Positions 17,479 through 26,179 of a stretch of 34,304 nucleotides of DNA are shown here, piece after piece. The position numbers were made by a program, and so were the translations under genes. This DNA comes from Lewinella sp. (lineage in GTDB: Bacteria > Bacteroidota > Bacteroidia > Chitinophagales > Saprospiraceae). How positions within the stretch are numbered: position 1 is the stretch's first letter; each line of letters starts with the position of its first letter. Location of the stretch: the NCBI GenBank assembly GCA_026421165.1, contig JAPKCQ010000005.1:1-34304 (forward strand), written 5' to 3'. A model generated the notes under the pieces. The model ran no database searches. It had not been told where the DNA came from and saw nothing but the letters and a program-made list of their open reading frames with translations.

Positions 17479-19665
17479 ATGCCACGTCTTACCTACGTCA
17501 ACCTACTCATATTCTTACTGTACCTGATCGGTTCCGGTCTAGAAGCGCAAACGATAATCAGCCAGCAAGGGCTGAACGCGCCCCAGGAAAAAGATCCCGT
17601 GCTGCGCGCCGACGGGCAGGTTCTCTTTTTCACCCGTCCGGATTTTGAGAACAATAAAGGAACGGATAATGCGGCCGACATCTGGATCATCAACCGCTTT
17701 GCCAATGGCAGCTGGGGCCGAGCCCTTAACCCTGGTTCACCGATCAATTCATTTGCGCACGACCGTGCGCTTGCCGTCAGCCCCGACGGAAGCCGTCTGG
17801 CCGTTCTACGCACCGGAGCGGTAAGCTACATCGACCTGTTGGAGACCAGCGGCCGAAACTGGCGAATATTGGCAACCTGGACGCTCCCAAAAGAGGTCTA
17901 CCCCCGCTACGACCTTACGTTCGACCCCAACGGTCAGCAACTGATCTATAGTGCATATGACCAGGGCAACCTAAACCTCTTCCGCCGTGAGGCATTACCC
18001 AACGGCTTATGGTCGCGCCCAGAGGCACTAAACGAACTAAACGGACCAGGTAATGAAACTGGTCCCAGTCTTGCCGCTGATGGCCGTACGCTCTACTTCC
18101 AGCGCGATGGTGGTCGGTGGTTTCGCCAATTCTCACCGGGTGTTCGCCCGGAAGCCGTAGCTATTCCTGGAAGTGTAAGCCAATTCTCACCCTCGCTCAA
18201 CAGCCAGGAAATTGTAGCCGTTATGCGAACTGGATCTGCCGGTGAGCACTTACAATTGATATCAGCGTCTAGTGCTGATTTACCACCTTCCGGAGAAATT
18301 GTCCGCGGCCAGCTTTCCACTCCACCGCCACCGGGTGAAGATGTGACCAATATTAGCCTTAACAGTGGCGAATCGTTAAGCGTTCGCCCGGATGAGCTCC
18401 AGTGCTACGCTGTATTTCTGCGAACAGATGAGCGCTTACTTGGCGCCACTGCAAATAATAAGGCCGTAGCGGACGGCCTGTCTACGACGCAAATAATCAA
18501 CGCTCCCTCTTTCAACCGTAACCGCCTTGAGGCCCGCATCACCCGTCGCCAGCGTGAATTTAATCGCTTGGATCGCGAACGGCGTACGTACGACCTGCTG
18601 GCTCTGAAAGTAGAAGACCCTGAACTCGCGGCCTTGCGCGACCAGTACCGTGCGGCCAGCGGCGATACTCTGCCTCCCCGAACGACCGCTAAAGAAACAA
18701 GACCCAACTCTCGCTACGCCACCGAGTTGAGCGAGCTGGACCGCATGAAAGCCAAGTTCCGCCGCCAGCAAAACGAAAAATTAAAGCAACGCCGCCGGGG
18801 TAATCACAGCTGGTCGGGCAAAAAAGCTTCAACGCCAACAACAGCACCCCCAAAGGTACCCCGCATTGAAGAAAGTTACCTTCCGATTGACCCTGCAGCA
18901 GTCGCCTCAGCGCACGAACATGCTTACCAGGATAGTCTCCACCTTACCGCTGAAATCAGGGCTGGGCTACAACCGAATAATTCTCCTCGGGTGTACGAAC
19001 GCGAAACATGGGAGAACCAGCTCAGAGAAGGGCTTCCCATAACTGAGCCACTCTCCCCTTCTGAAGTAGCGGAGCTGGATGCAGACTACCAACGCAAACT
19101 ATCCGAGCTGGAAGTACTACGAGCTGAGTTACAGCAATTGGATGAGACCTCCGCTCCGGTGAACAATCAACCATCAACTTATTCTCCGGCGGCGGACCAA
19201 CGCTGGACAGCAAAGGATGATCCTGCAAATCGTACCACAACTCCCTATACTTACGATCAACCGACTTCTCCCGCCCCACGCAACCAGGCTGTGACCTACG
19301 AAACAGCCAAAGATAAAAATTCCACAGCAGCTGATTACAGCAACTCATCTACCAGCCTTCGTGGCGCACCTATGCCCGCTGGCATTAGCTTCATCCCAAA
19401 CACTGCTTATCCGAATAGCCGGGGCTACACCGGGCTGGACCAACTGCTCGGTCTTATTCAGCAATCTACCTCCGTACTCGAAATTCGGGTACACACGCCG
19501 CTTGACCTTGATCCTCGCGCCGCACAGCTACTAAGCGAAGAGCGGGCAATTACGATTCGGAACTTCCTGGCCGACAAAGGCATTTCTTCCACCAACTATA
19601 AGGTTATCGGCTTTGGTAACAATATTACCGGGCAGCAGGAAGAACGGGTGGAGGTGATTCGTTAG
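17479..19665 (+). CDS. PD40-type beta-propeller protein with C-terminal OmpA-like domain (PorE-like architecture)
   Basis: Signal peptide MPRLTYVNLLIFLLYLIGSGLEAQ; PD40-like repeats (DPVLRADGQVLFFTRPD, LAVSPDGSRLAVLR, LTFDPNGQQLIYSAYD, PSLAADGRTLYFQRDG); R/E/Q-rich coiled coil; OmpA-like LEIRVHTPLDLDPRAAQLLSEERAITIRNFLADKGISSTNYKVIGFGNN. Confidence 0.82.
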   Translation: MPRLTYVNLLIFLLYLIGSGLEAQTIISQQGLNAPQEKDPVLRADGQVLFFTRPDFENNKGTDNAADIWIINRFANGSWGRALNPGSPINSFAHDRALAVSPDGSRLAVLRTGAVSYIDLLETSGRNWRILATWTLPKEVYPRYDLTFDPNGQQLIYSAYDQGNLNLFRREALPNGLWSRPEALNELNGPGNETGPSLAADGRTLYFQRDGGRWFRQFSPGVRPEAVAIPGSVSQFSPSLNSQEIVAVMRTGSAGEHLQLISASSADLPPSGEIVRGQLSTPPPPGEDVTNISLNSGESLSVRPDELQCYAVFLRTDERLLGATANNKAVADGLSTTQIINAPSFNRNRLEARITRRQREFNRLDRERRTYDLLALKVEDPELAALRDQYRAASGDTLPPRTTAKETRPNSRYATELSELDRMKAKFRRQQNEKLKQRRRGNHSWSGKKASTPTTAPPKVPRIEESYLPIDPAAVASAHEHAYQDSLHLTAEIRAGLQPNNSPRVYERETWENQLREGLPITEPLSPSEVAELDADYQRKLSELEVLRAELQQLDETSAPVNNQPSTYSPAADQRWTAKDDPANRTTTPYTYDQPTSPAPRNQAVTYETAKDKNSTAADYSNSSTSLRGAPMPAGISFIPNTAYPNSRGYTGLDQLLGLIQQSTSVLEIRVHTPLDLDPRAAQLLSEERAITIRNFLADKGISSTNYKVIGFGNNITGQQEERVEVIR

Positions 19666-19706
19666 TCTGTTGGTCTTAGAGGCCAAGAGGTTATTTACAC
19701 TTCGGT

Positions 19707-20201
19707 TTAGAGCTCAATAATTTTTCCTGAAGGAGCTATTTGGAAGCGCCTTGCCGTGCTGGAACTGGCTTTGTAGTCGTATTCCCCTTCCGCATTTGCT
19801 TGGCCGCTTACCTGGTAGATCATCATGTTATCATTTAGGATGGCCTGAGTTTGGGTAACCTCTTCGCCGTCGTAACTGACACCGGCAATTACCTGGCGAT
19901 CAATTAGTTCGTTGGTTTCCGGATTAAAAGTGGCGAGGGTATAGTGGTACTGCAAGAGATCCGCCCGCCAATAGACAATGCCTGCGTACGCCTTATTTTC
20001 CGGCAAGCGAAGGCAGGCTATAAACTCCGTCAACTCATCCGCCATACCTGGTTCTATCGGTATCAGAAACTCGGCGATCAGAGCTGGTGGCAATGGCGGT
20101 GTTTCTCTGCTAATGGTGCGGACAGTGTCTTCGCTGAAGGTTAGCGGTAGCTCTAAATCAGGAAATTGCTCAAGAAAGTAGTTGAAGGTTGGAGTTGACA
20201 T
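19707..20201 (-). CDS. Conserved-looking hypothetical protein, 164 aa
   Basis: Single clean ORF with balanced composition (MSTPTFNYFLEQFPDLELPLTFSEDTV...); no recognised family. Confidence 0.75.
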   Translation of the reverse strand: MSTPTFNYFLEQFPDLELPLTFSEDTVRTISRETPPLPPALIAEFLIPIEPGMADELTEFIACLRLPENKAYAGIVYWRADLLQYHYTLATFNPETNELIDRQVIAGVSYDGEEVTQTQAILNDNMMIYQVSGQANAEGEYDYKASSSTARRFQIAPSGKIIEL

Positions 20202-20454
20202 TCTTACGTAGTTTAGGAGAGAACGCCTGACGAGGAAAAAGGATAAGCTGTAAAAGCGAAGTATAAGTACTAGGACAAAACAATTCCCGTAAACCTTTTG
20301 CGTCTCGGCTCTACTCTACTCCCAGTTGGGAGTGTCTCTTACCTCCCTAACTTAGGCGAGCCGGTCGGAGTCGAGGCGCTCATTAAAGGTGGTATTTATT
20401 TTCGCCTTCTACACTTAGGGAAGCAAATTCAATAGAACGTATTTTTTGACCTAA

Positions 20455-20462
20455 TACTTTTG
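20455..20462 (+). promoter_or_regulatory. Bacteroidota -7 box candidate (TACTTTTG)
   Basis: Exact TAnnTTTG match, about 100 nt upstream of ATG 20565. Confidence 0.35.
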
Positions 20463-20564
20463 CCTTCACCGCGATCAAAAAGCATGGTTTATTAAATTCA
20501 CGTTTCTTAGAGCACTTCACAAATTACCTTTACCAAAACAGCGCACCTTCAATTTCACCTACCT

Positions 20565-20855
20565 ATGCTACACAAAGCCCGTTTCGTTGCTTATGTCAAT
20601 CTGGTCATTCTTTTTTTACTGGTGATGTTTACCCTCAAGCCCGGAATCATTTTATCATTTATTGCTACTTCATCCGTAAGTTGGTTTAGCAGTCTTTTTC
20701 TACTGGTGATGTTGGTATGGGGTACCGTCAATGCTATCCGATTCTTCCGTAAGGCAGGCTTAAGTGGCTGGGATAAAGTGTTTTTATTACTGGCTCCAGT
20801 TAACCTCACTTACCTGCTTGTTGTTTTTGGGGTACTGTCCACGATGATGGAGTAA
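20565..20855 (+). CDS. Small integral membrane protein, about 3 TM segments
   Basis: Three hydrophobic stretches: VNLVILFLLVMF, SLFLLVMLVWGTV, VFLLLAPVNLTYLLVVFGVL. Confidence 0.75.
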   Translation: MLHKARFVAYVNLVILFLLVMFTLKPGIILSFIATSSVSWFSSLFLLVMLVWGTVNAIRFFRKAGLSGWDKVFLLLAPVNLTYLLVVFGVLSTMME

Positions 20856-20886
20856 TCAAAAACCCCTAACCAAAATAAAGACAAAA

Positions 20887-20911
20887 CCCCTGACCGGTAT
20901 CCGATCAGGGG
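20887..20911 (-). terminator. Intrinsic terminator of the isc operon (minus strand)
   Basis: On minus: CCCCTGATCGG-ATA-CCGGTCAGGGG followed by TTTTGTCTTTATTTT; one wobble pair. Confidence 0.8.
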
Positions 20912-20937
20912 CTTCACCTTTAACTAGTGGTTACTTT

Positions 20938-21264
20938 TTACACCGCAAAACTCTCCCCACACCCACACTCACGGCTGGCATTGGGATTGTTGAAGGCGAA
21001 GCCGTTACCACCCAACCCACCGTTGAACTCTAGAGTAGAGTTGCAGAGGTAGAGAAAAGATTTTAGGTCACAAACTACGGTCTCACCGTTGTCTTCGAAT
21101 ACCTGATCTCTCTCCTTCAACTCATTGTCAAAGTCGAGCTGATAGGACAAACCAGAGCACCCACCACTGGTAATGGTAGCGCGCAAGAAGTAGTCCGGCG
21201 TAAAGCCTTTGATATCGCGAATGTTCGCTAATCTTTGCTTGGCGCTGTTGGCAACGTATAACAT
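20938..21264 (-). CDS. iscA: HesB/IscA-family Fe-S assembly protein
   Basis: ITSGGCSGLSYQLDFDNE...SFLYLCNSTLEFNGGLGGNGFAFNNPNASRECGCGESFAV; conserved C and CGC motif. Confidence 0.93.
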   Translation of the reverse strand: MLYVANSAKQRLANIRDIKGFTPDYFLRATITSGGCSGLSYQLDFDNELKERDQVFEDNGETVVCDLKSFLYLCNSTLEFNGGLGGNGFAFNNPNASRECGCGESFAV

Positions 21265-21337
21265 AGAGGTTAGAATTTAGAAGTTAGAAGCCAGAAGTTA
21301 GAAATAAGTCTTACAGACTAACTTCTAACGGTCTGTT

Positions 21338-21751
21338 CTAGTGTGCTTCGAGTACCGCTTCAACAACCAGACCATTCTTCTGCTGGTAATCTTTGATGGC
21401 ACCTTTGATGGCGTCTTCAGCAAGTACGGAGCAGTGAATTTTCACAGGTGGAAGCGCGAGCTCTTCAACGATGGCCATGTTGTCAATGGTCAGCGCTTCG
21501 TCTACGCTCTTACCCTTGAGCCACTCGGTGGCTAGGCTAGAGCTGGCGATGGCAGAACCACAGCCGAAGGTCTTGAACTTAGCGTCCGTGATCTTCTGCG
21601 TTACGGGGTCTACTTGGATTTGGAGACGCATTACGTCGCCACACTCGGGAGCACCTACGAGGCCGGTGCCTACGCCTGTATCGCTTTTATCGAGCGTACC
21701 AACGTTGCGGGGGTTCTTGAAGTGGTCGAGAAGTTTTTCACTGTAAGCCAT
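21338..21751 (-). CDS. iscU: Fe-S cluster assembly scaffold IscU
   Basis: MAYSEKLLDHFKNPRNVGTL, GAPECGDVMRLQI, FKTFGCGSAIASSSLATEWLKGKS, LPPVKIHCSVLAEDAIKGAI. Confidence 0.97.
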   Translation of the reverse strand: MAYSEKLLDHFKNPRNVGTLDKSDTGVGTGLVGAPECGDVMRLQIQVDPVTQKITDAKFKTFGCGSAIASSSLATEWLKGKSVDEALTIDNMAIVEELALPPVKIHCSVLAEDAIKGAIKDYQQKNGLVVEAVLEAH

Positions 21752-21825
21752 AGCTTTAGTTTTTTTATTGTTATTAGATAATTGGATAACACCTTAAAGG
21801 CCAGGCGAGTTGCCCGGCTTTGGTT

Positions 21826-21877
21826 TTAGCGTTCAGTACTTAGCTATTAGGTCTAAAAGCCAAGTACTGAACGTTAA
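21826..21877. repeat. Inverted repeat between iscS and iscU (16-nt core arms, about 21 nt with mismatches)
   Basis: cgttcagtacttagct (21830-21845) versus agccaagtactgaacg (21858-21873); flanks tttag/ttaaa extend it. Confidence 0.75.
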
Positions 21878-21884
21878 ACGCTTC

Positions 21885-23105
21885 TTAGTGCTCACTCCAT
21901 TCGATGGCGTCAATATCCACACCTTCCTTGAACATTTCCCAGATAGGGCTGAGTTCACGCATGTGGTTTACACCTTCGGATACTTGCTTGATGGTCGCGT
22001 CGATGTCCTCTTCAGTCGTGAAGCGGCCAAGAGAGAAGCGAAGGCTGGAGTGTGCCAGGTCGTCACCGAGGCCAAGGGCCACCAGTACGTAGCTAGGCTC
22101 GAGGCTAGCGGAAGTACAGGCAGATCCGGAGCTTAGTGCGATGTTCTGGTTAAAGGTCATCATCAGCCCCTCGCCTTCAACATGCTTGAAGCTAATGTTC
22201 GTAACGTGAGGCATCCGGTGTTCCTGACTACCGTTGACGTAGGATTCTTCGAGTATGTCCATTAAGCCTTTCTGCAGCTTGTCGCGCAGCTTGCTTAAAC
22301 GGGCAGTGTCTTCGTACATTTCTTCCTTGGCGATGGCTGCGGCTTTGCCGAAACCAACGATACCAGGAACGTTAAGCGTACCGGAGCGCATACCACGTTC
22401 GTGGCCGCCACCGTCCATCTGACTCGTAACCTTTACCCGGGGGTTTTTACGGTTTACGAAGAGTGCGCCAACACCTTTGGGGCCGTACATCTTGTGGCTA
22501 GTCCAAGCCATCAAGTGAACACCAACTTCTTTGGGGTCGACCGGAATCTTGCCCACAGCCTGGGTAGCGTCGGACATAAAGAGTACACCGTGCTTAGCGC
22601 AGATGTCACCGATAGCTTTCATCGGCTGAATCACGCCAGTCTCGTTGTTGGCCCACATGATGGAGATAAGAATCGTCTTATCGGTAATAGCAGCTTCAAG
22701 TTCTTCGAGGCTGATGAGGCCTTCGCTGTCAACTTCAAGGTAAGTCACCTCTCCGCCCATTTTTTCGACCTTCTTACAGGCGTCCAGCACAGCTTTGTGC
22801 TCAGTCGTGGCAGTAATGATGTGGTTCCCTTTACGGGCGTACATCTCGAAAACCCCTTTGATTGCGAGGTTGTCAGATTCGGTGGCGCCGGAGGTAAAGA
22901 TGATCTCGCGAGAATCTGCGTTGATGAGGTCTGCAAGCTGCTCGCGAGCAGTATCCACGGCACCTTCAGCAGCCCAACCAGCGGGGTGATTGCGGCTGGC
23001 GGCGTTTCCGGGGTTCTCGTAAAAATACGGAATCATTGTTTCCACAACGCGGGGATCCGTCGGTGTAGTAGAGTTATTATCGAGGTAGATGAGGCGTTGG
23101 CCCAT
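21885..23105 (-). CDS. iscS: Cysteine desulfurase IscS
   Basis: [56 protein letters not shown] (PLP Lys), [17 protein letters not shown] (catalytic Cys loop). ATG at 23105 preferred over the 23210 track start. Confidence 0.96.
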   Translation of the reverse strand: MGQRLIYLDNNSTTPTDPRVVETMIPYFYENPGNAASRNHPAGWAAEGAVDTAREQLADLINADSREIIFTSGATESDNLAIKGVFEMYARKGNHIITATTEHKAVLDACKKVEKMGGEVTYLEVDSEGLISLEELEAAITDKTILISIMWANNETGVIQPMKAIGDICAKHGVLFMSDATQAVGKIPVDPKEVGVHLMAWTSHKMYGPKGVGALFVNRKNPRVKVTSQMDGGGHERGMRSGTLNVPGIVGFGKAAAIAKEEMYEDTARLSKLRDKLQKGLMDILEESYVNGSQEHRMPHVTNISFKHVEGEGLMMTFNQNIALSSGSACTSASLEPSYVLVALGLGDDLAHSSLRFSLGRFTTEEDIDATIKQVSEGVNHMRELSPIWEMFKEGVDIDAIEWSEH

Positions 23106-23481
23106 ACGTAAATGTAATTTTGTCTTATTTAAAAGAGATGTCAATGTAACACTCCTACGGTACTTTAGTTTCCGCCTAAACAACTGATTTTCTGCGTTGC
23201 TCCCACACAAACTGAGTTGCAGAGTTGGTGATTGACTACGACATGCGGTACTTAACTGAGTTTACAGCCAGCCAGCTGACCAACGAGCAAGCGATGCTCT
23301 CGCGAAGAACTCTAAACACAAGAATACTGTCGCTACCCAACCTCAGCGCTGTTGCATCAACTCCCACTTCAATATTATTGAGTGCGACCAATAGCGATAA
23401 CTCCCAATCCACTATATACGCGAGTACTGATAGGTATAATTTTGCCTTCACCCACAAGGTGAAGCGGCTAGGCACCATAAC

Positions 23482-25056
23482 TCATGAACTACAGGACAGC
23501 ATTGAGCATCCAACCTTGTGCCGAGCCCATTCCGGGCGCTTCGCAAACCATTTTTGCTGATCTGGCTGCTCGCCGTACGGCTGCTTAAGCAACAGGTAGA
23601 GCTCATCAACCAATGAGAAATCGTTGTTATCGGCCTTCTCAATAGCCATTTGAGCCATATAATTGCGAAAAACGTATTTAGGGTTCACCTGATCCATCGC
23701 CACCCGACGCTCCTCGTCAGAAATACCGTCTTCATTCAATCGATTAAAATACTTAGCAAACCATTCTCTCCAGGCTTCCAGCACTTCGCCTTTCAGGTCT
23801 TCGGGTTGATAAAAAGCATCGATAATTGGGCTTAAGAATGCTGTTCCGTCATCAGTATGGCCCTCCTTACTAAACTTAGCGAGGTTTCTGAAAAAGATGG
23901 TCATATCAACCTCCGTTACCGGTAAAACTGCTTCTAGTTCCTGAATAAGTGCTGCATTGCTGCCACTCCTAACCTCCAGTCCAAGTTTCTGACCCATCAT
24001 CTTAGTATAGGCCGCAACATATTTCTCCTTAAAATCCTTCAGTACTGCTTCCAAGGGCTCAATTTCATTTATTAAAGGAGCAATAGCGCTGCCTAACTGT
24101 GCCAGATTCCACATCACGACGCCTGGCTGGTTGCCAAATTGGTAACGCTTGCCCTGCCCGTCTGTGGTATTCGGTGTCCAACCAGCGTCATAGCCTTCCA
24201 GCCAGCCGTACGGGCCATAATCTATGGTAAGGCCGAGAATAGACATATTATCCGTGTTCATTACACCGTGGACAAAACCAACCCGCTGCCAGTGCACAAC
24301 CATATCCAGACTCCGATTAGTCACTTCTCTAAAGAAGTCAACGTAGCCATTCTTTGTACCTTCCTTCAGGTGGGGAAAAAAGTGTCGGATGGTGTGATCT
24401 GCCAGCTTTTTCAAAGAAGCCATATCTTTTCTAGCAGCAAGGATCTGAAAATTTCCAAACCGGATAAATGACGGGGCGACCCGACACACGACTGCCCCTT
24501 TCTCGTAAGCAGAATTGCCATCATACAGTACGTCTCTTAACACCTTATCTCCGGTGAGCATCAATGATAACGACCGGGTAGTGGGAACTCCCAGATGGAA
24601 CATTGCTTCACTACACAAGTGCTCCCGAACAGAGGACCGCAAAACGGCTAAGCCATCTGCTGATCGGGAATATGGTGTCGCTCCCGCACCTTTCAACTGA
24701 AGTGCCCAGCGCTTGGCACCGTTCACTACTTCCCCCAGGTTAATGGCTCTTCCGTCTCCCAATTGGCCGGCCCAGTTTCCAAATTGATGGCCTCCGTAAC
24801 ACATTGCGTAAGGATCTGTCCCTTCCAGTAACTTTTTTCCGGAAAAAACACTCAGAAAGTCCTCGGAGTTTTCATCCTTCTCGTCGAGTCCAATTTCCTT
24901 CATCACTTCATCCGAAGCATGAACCAACGTTGGGCTGGAAGGCAATCGGGGAATTACGTAAGAAAAGCATGCATTAAGAACCTGCCTGCGGCTATTCTGA
25001 CGATTCAGGTCATGGGGAAGCTCCTTATTGAAGGTATCTTTGATATTTAAATTCAT
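23482..25056 (-). CDS. selO: SelO/YdiU family protein adenylyltransferase (Cys form)
   Basis: YGGHQFGNWAGQLGDGRAINLGEV, LQLKGAGATPYSRSADGLAVLRSSVREHLCSEAM, GVPTTRSLSL, GVMNTDNMSILGLTIDYGPYGWLE; ends ...VGCSMLSCSS. ATG 25056 preferred. Confidence 0.95.
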   Translation of the reverse strand: MNLNIKDTFNKELPHDLNRQNSRRQVLNACFSYVIPRLPSSPTLVHASDEVMKEIGLDEKDENSEDFLSVFSGKKLLEGTDPYAMCYGGHQFGNWAGQLGDGRAINLGEVVNGAKRWALQLKGAGATPYSRSADGLAVLRSSVREHLCSEAMFHLGVPTTRSLSLMLTGDKVLRDVLYDGNSAYEKGAVVCRVAPSFIRFGNFQILAARKDMASLKKLADHTIRHFFPHLKEGTKNGYVDFFREVTNRSLDMVVHWQRVGFVHGVMNTDNMSILGLTIDYGPYGWLEGYDAGWTPNTTDGQGKRYQFGNQPGVVMWNLAQLGSAIAPLINEIEPLEAVLKDFKEKYVAAYTKMMGQKLGLEVRSGSNAALIQELEAVLPVTEVDMTIFFRNLAKFSKEGHTDDGTAFLSPIIDAFYQPEDLKGEVLEAWREWFAKYFNRLNEDGISDEERRVAMDQVNPKYVFRNYMAQMAIEKADNNDFSLVDELYLLLKQPYGEQPDQQKWFAKRPEWARHKVGCSMLSCSS

Positions 25057-25120
25057 TATTTCGCTTTTTAGGTATTCAATGGAAGTTGAACAGTAAGACC
25101 AGTCCGCCCACCAAAGCACT

Positions 25121-25873
25121 CTATTCGGCAATGATAATATGTGGCACTTTGTTTAGGTCCCAGTCAATAACCAGCCCATCAGCTAAAGAACGGGCGATGC
25201 TGTCTCCGTACAGGTGCTCTGCCAGGTAAAGTGCCGCCTCAAATGATTTCGCTCCTCCGGCACTGGTGATGTATTTACCATCGTGGACAAAGAGTACGTC
25301 TTTGCGCACATCCAGGTGAGGGAATCGCTCCCGCATTGCGTCAATGTCGCTGGGAAAGGTGGTGCTCACTTTTCCCTCCAGAACCCCCGCAGCAGCCAGT
25401 ACAAAAGCACCGTCGCAGTGGCTCGTCATAAATTGTGCTTGCTTATCTATCCGCCGGACGAAATTCAACAGTTTCTCGTTCTCCAGGTCCGTATCGAGGT
25501 GGTGTTCGGCGCTGGGCACCACCAGGATGTCAATACGGGGCAGACTGTCCGTCAGGTACGCTAGGTCGGGCAGGATGCGCATTCCTTCAAAAGTAGTAAC
25601 TGGCTCACGGGTAGCCGCCACCGTAAAGGTTTTCATCGGCCGGATGCCTTCCCGAAATACTGTGTGCTGAAATATGTCATAAGGTGCCGTTAACTCAGTA
25701 TTATAGACACCGTCCATGATTAGTAAGGCAACGTTGTAGACCTTTTCGTCTGGGTCGCTCAGATCGGAGGCTTTGCCCATCAGCACCTGCTCAATTGTTC
25801 CTTTACCTTCGGCCGGATTATCCAATCCGCAAGCAGTAGCACAAAAAAAGGAAAGTAGTATTAGATAGCGCAT
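25121..25873 (-). CDS. DJ-1/PfpI (GATase1-like) family protein with putative lipoprotein signal
   Basis: MRYLILLSFFCATACGLD (lipobox-like), VALLIMDGVYNTELTAPYDIFQ, IDILVVPSAEHH, MTSHCDGAFVLAAAGVLEG (nucleophile-elbow Cys), YITSAGGAKSFEAALYL. Confidence 0.88.
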   Translation of the reverse strand: MRYLILLSFFCATACGLDNPAEGKGTIEQVLMGKASDLSDPDEKVYNVALLIMDGVYNTELTAPYDIFQHTVFREGIRPMKTFTVAATREPVTTFEGMRILPDLAYLTDSLPRIDILVVPSAEHHLDTDLENEKLLNFVRRIDKQAQFMTSHCDGAFVLAAAGVLEGKVSTTFPSDIDAMRERFPHLDVRKDVLFVHDGKYITSAGGAKSFEAALYLAEHLYGDSIARSLADGLVIDWDLNKVPHIIIAE

Positions 25874-26111
25874 ACCGCAAAGGTCGGGATATTCTGGTTA
25901 AGAGCTTTTTCACTATCCGTTCGTTGCACCCGCTTCATCACCAGAAAGTTACGCACAGTAATTTCGTTGTGTAGCTACCTGAGGTAGTAGGCGCGGATGT
26001 GGGTACAAAAGAATGGATGATTGAACAAAGCAGTCTTCGCCTACGTCGTAAAAAACTACAAGGTCACACGCGGACACTTCATCTACGCGGTGTAATTTGT
26101 TGTGGCGCCAC

Positions 26112-26161
26112 GCTAAATGAAAATGACTCGAACTTTTCAGTCCGAGTCATTTTCATTTAGC
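26112..26161 (-). terminator. Terminator hairpin of the 1621-aa cargo gene, 19-bp perfect stem
   Basis: gctaaatgaaaatgactcg (26112-26130) / cgagtcattttcatttagc (26143-26161), 12-nt loop, immediately after the minus-strand stop at 26180. Confidence 0.8.
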
Positions 26162-26179
26162 TGCGAGGTATTTAAGATT

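Noticed and set aside
22401-23111. 236-aa plus-strand ORF opposite iscS
   Set aside because: Shadow ORF; iscS motifs are unambiguous on the minus strand.
23225-23560. Overlapping ORFs 23225..23560 (+) and 23236..23478 (-) between iscS and selO
   Set aside because: No family motifs, overlap each other and the selO 3' end; a TAATTTTG box-like string at about 23438 is not followed by a credible plus-strand gene.
25876-25886. GACCTTTG box-like string just upstream of the DJ-1-like gene (minus)
   Set aside because: Too close to the start codon for normal -7 box placement and not an exact match.
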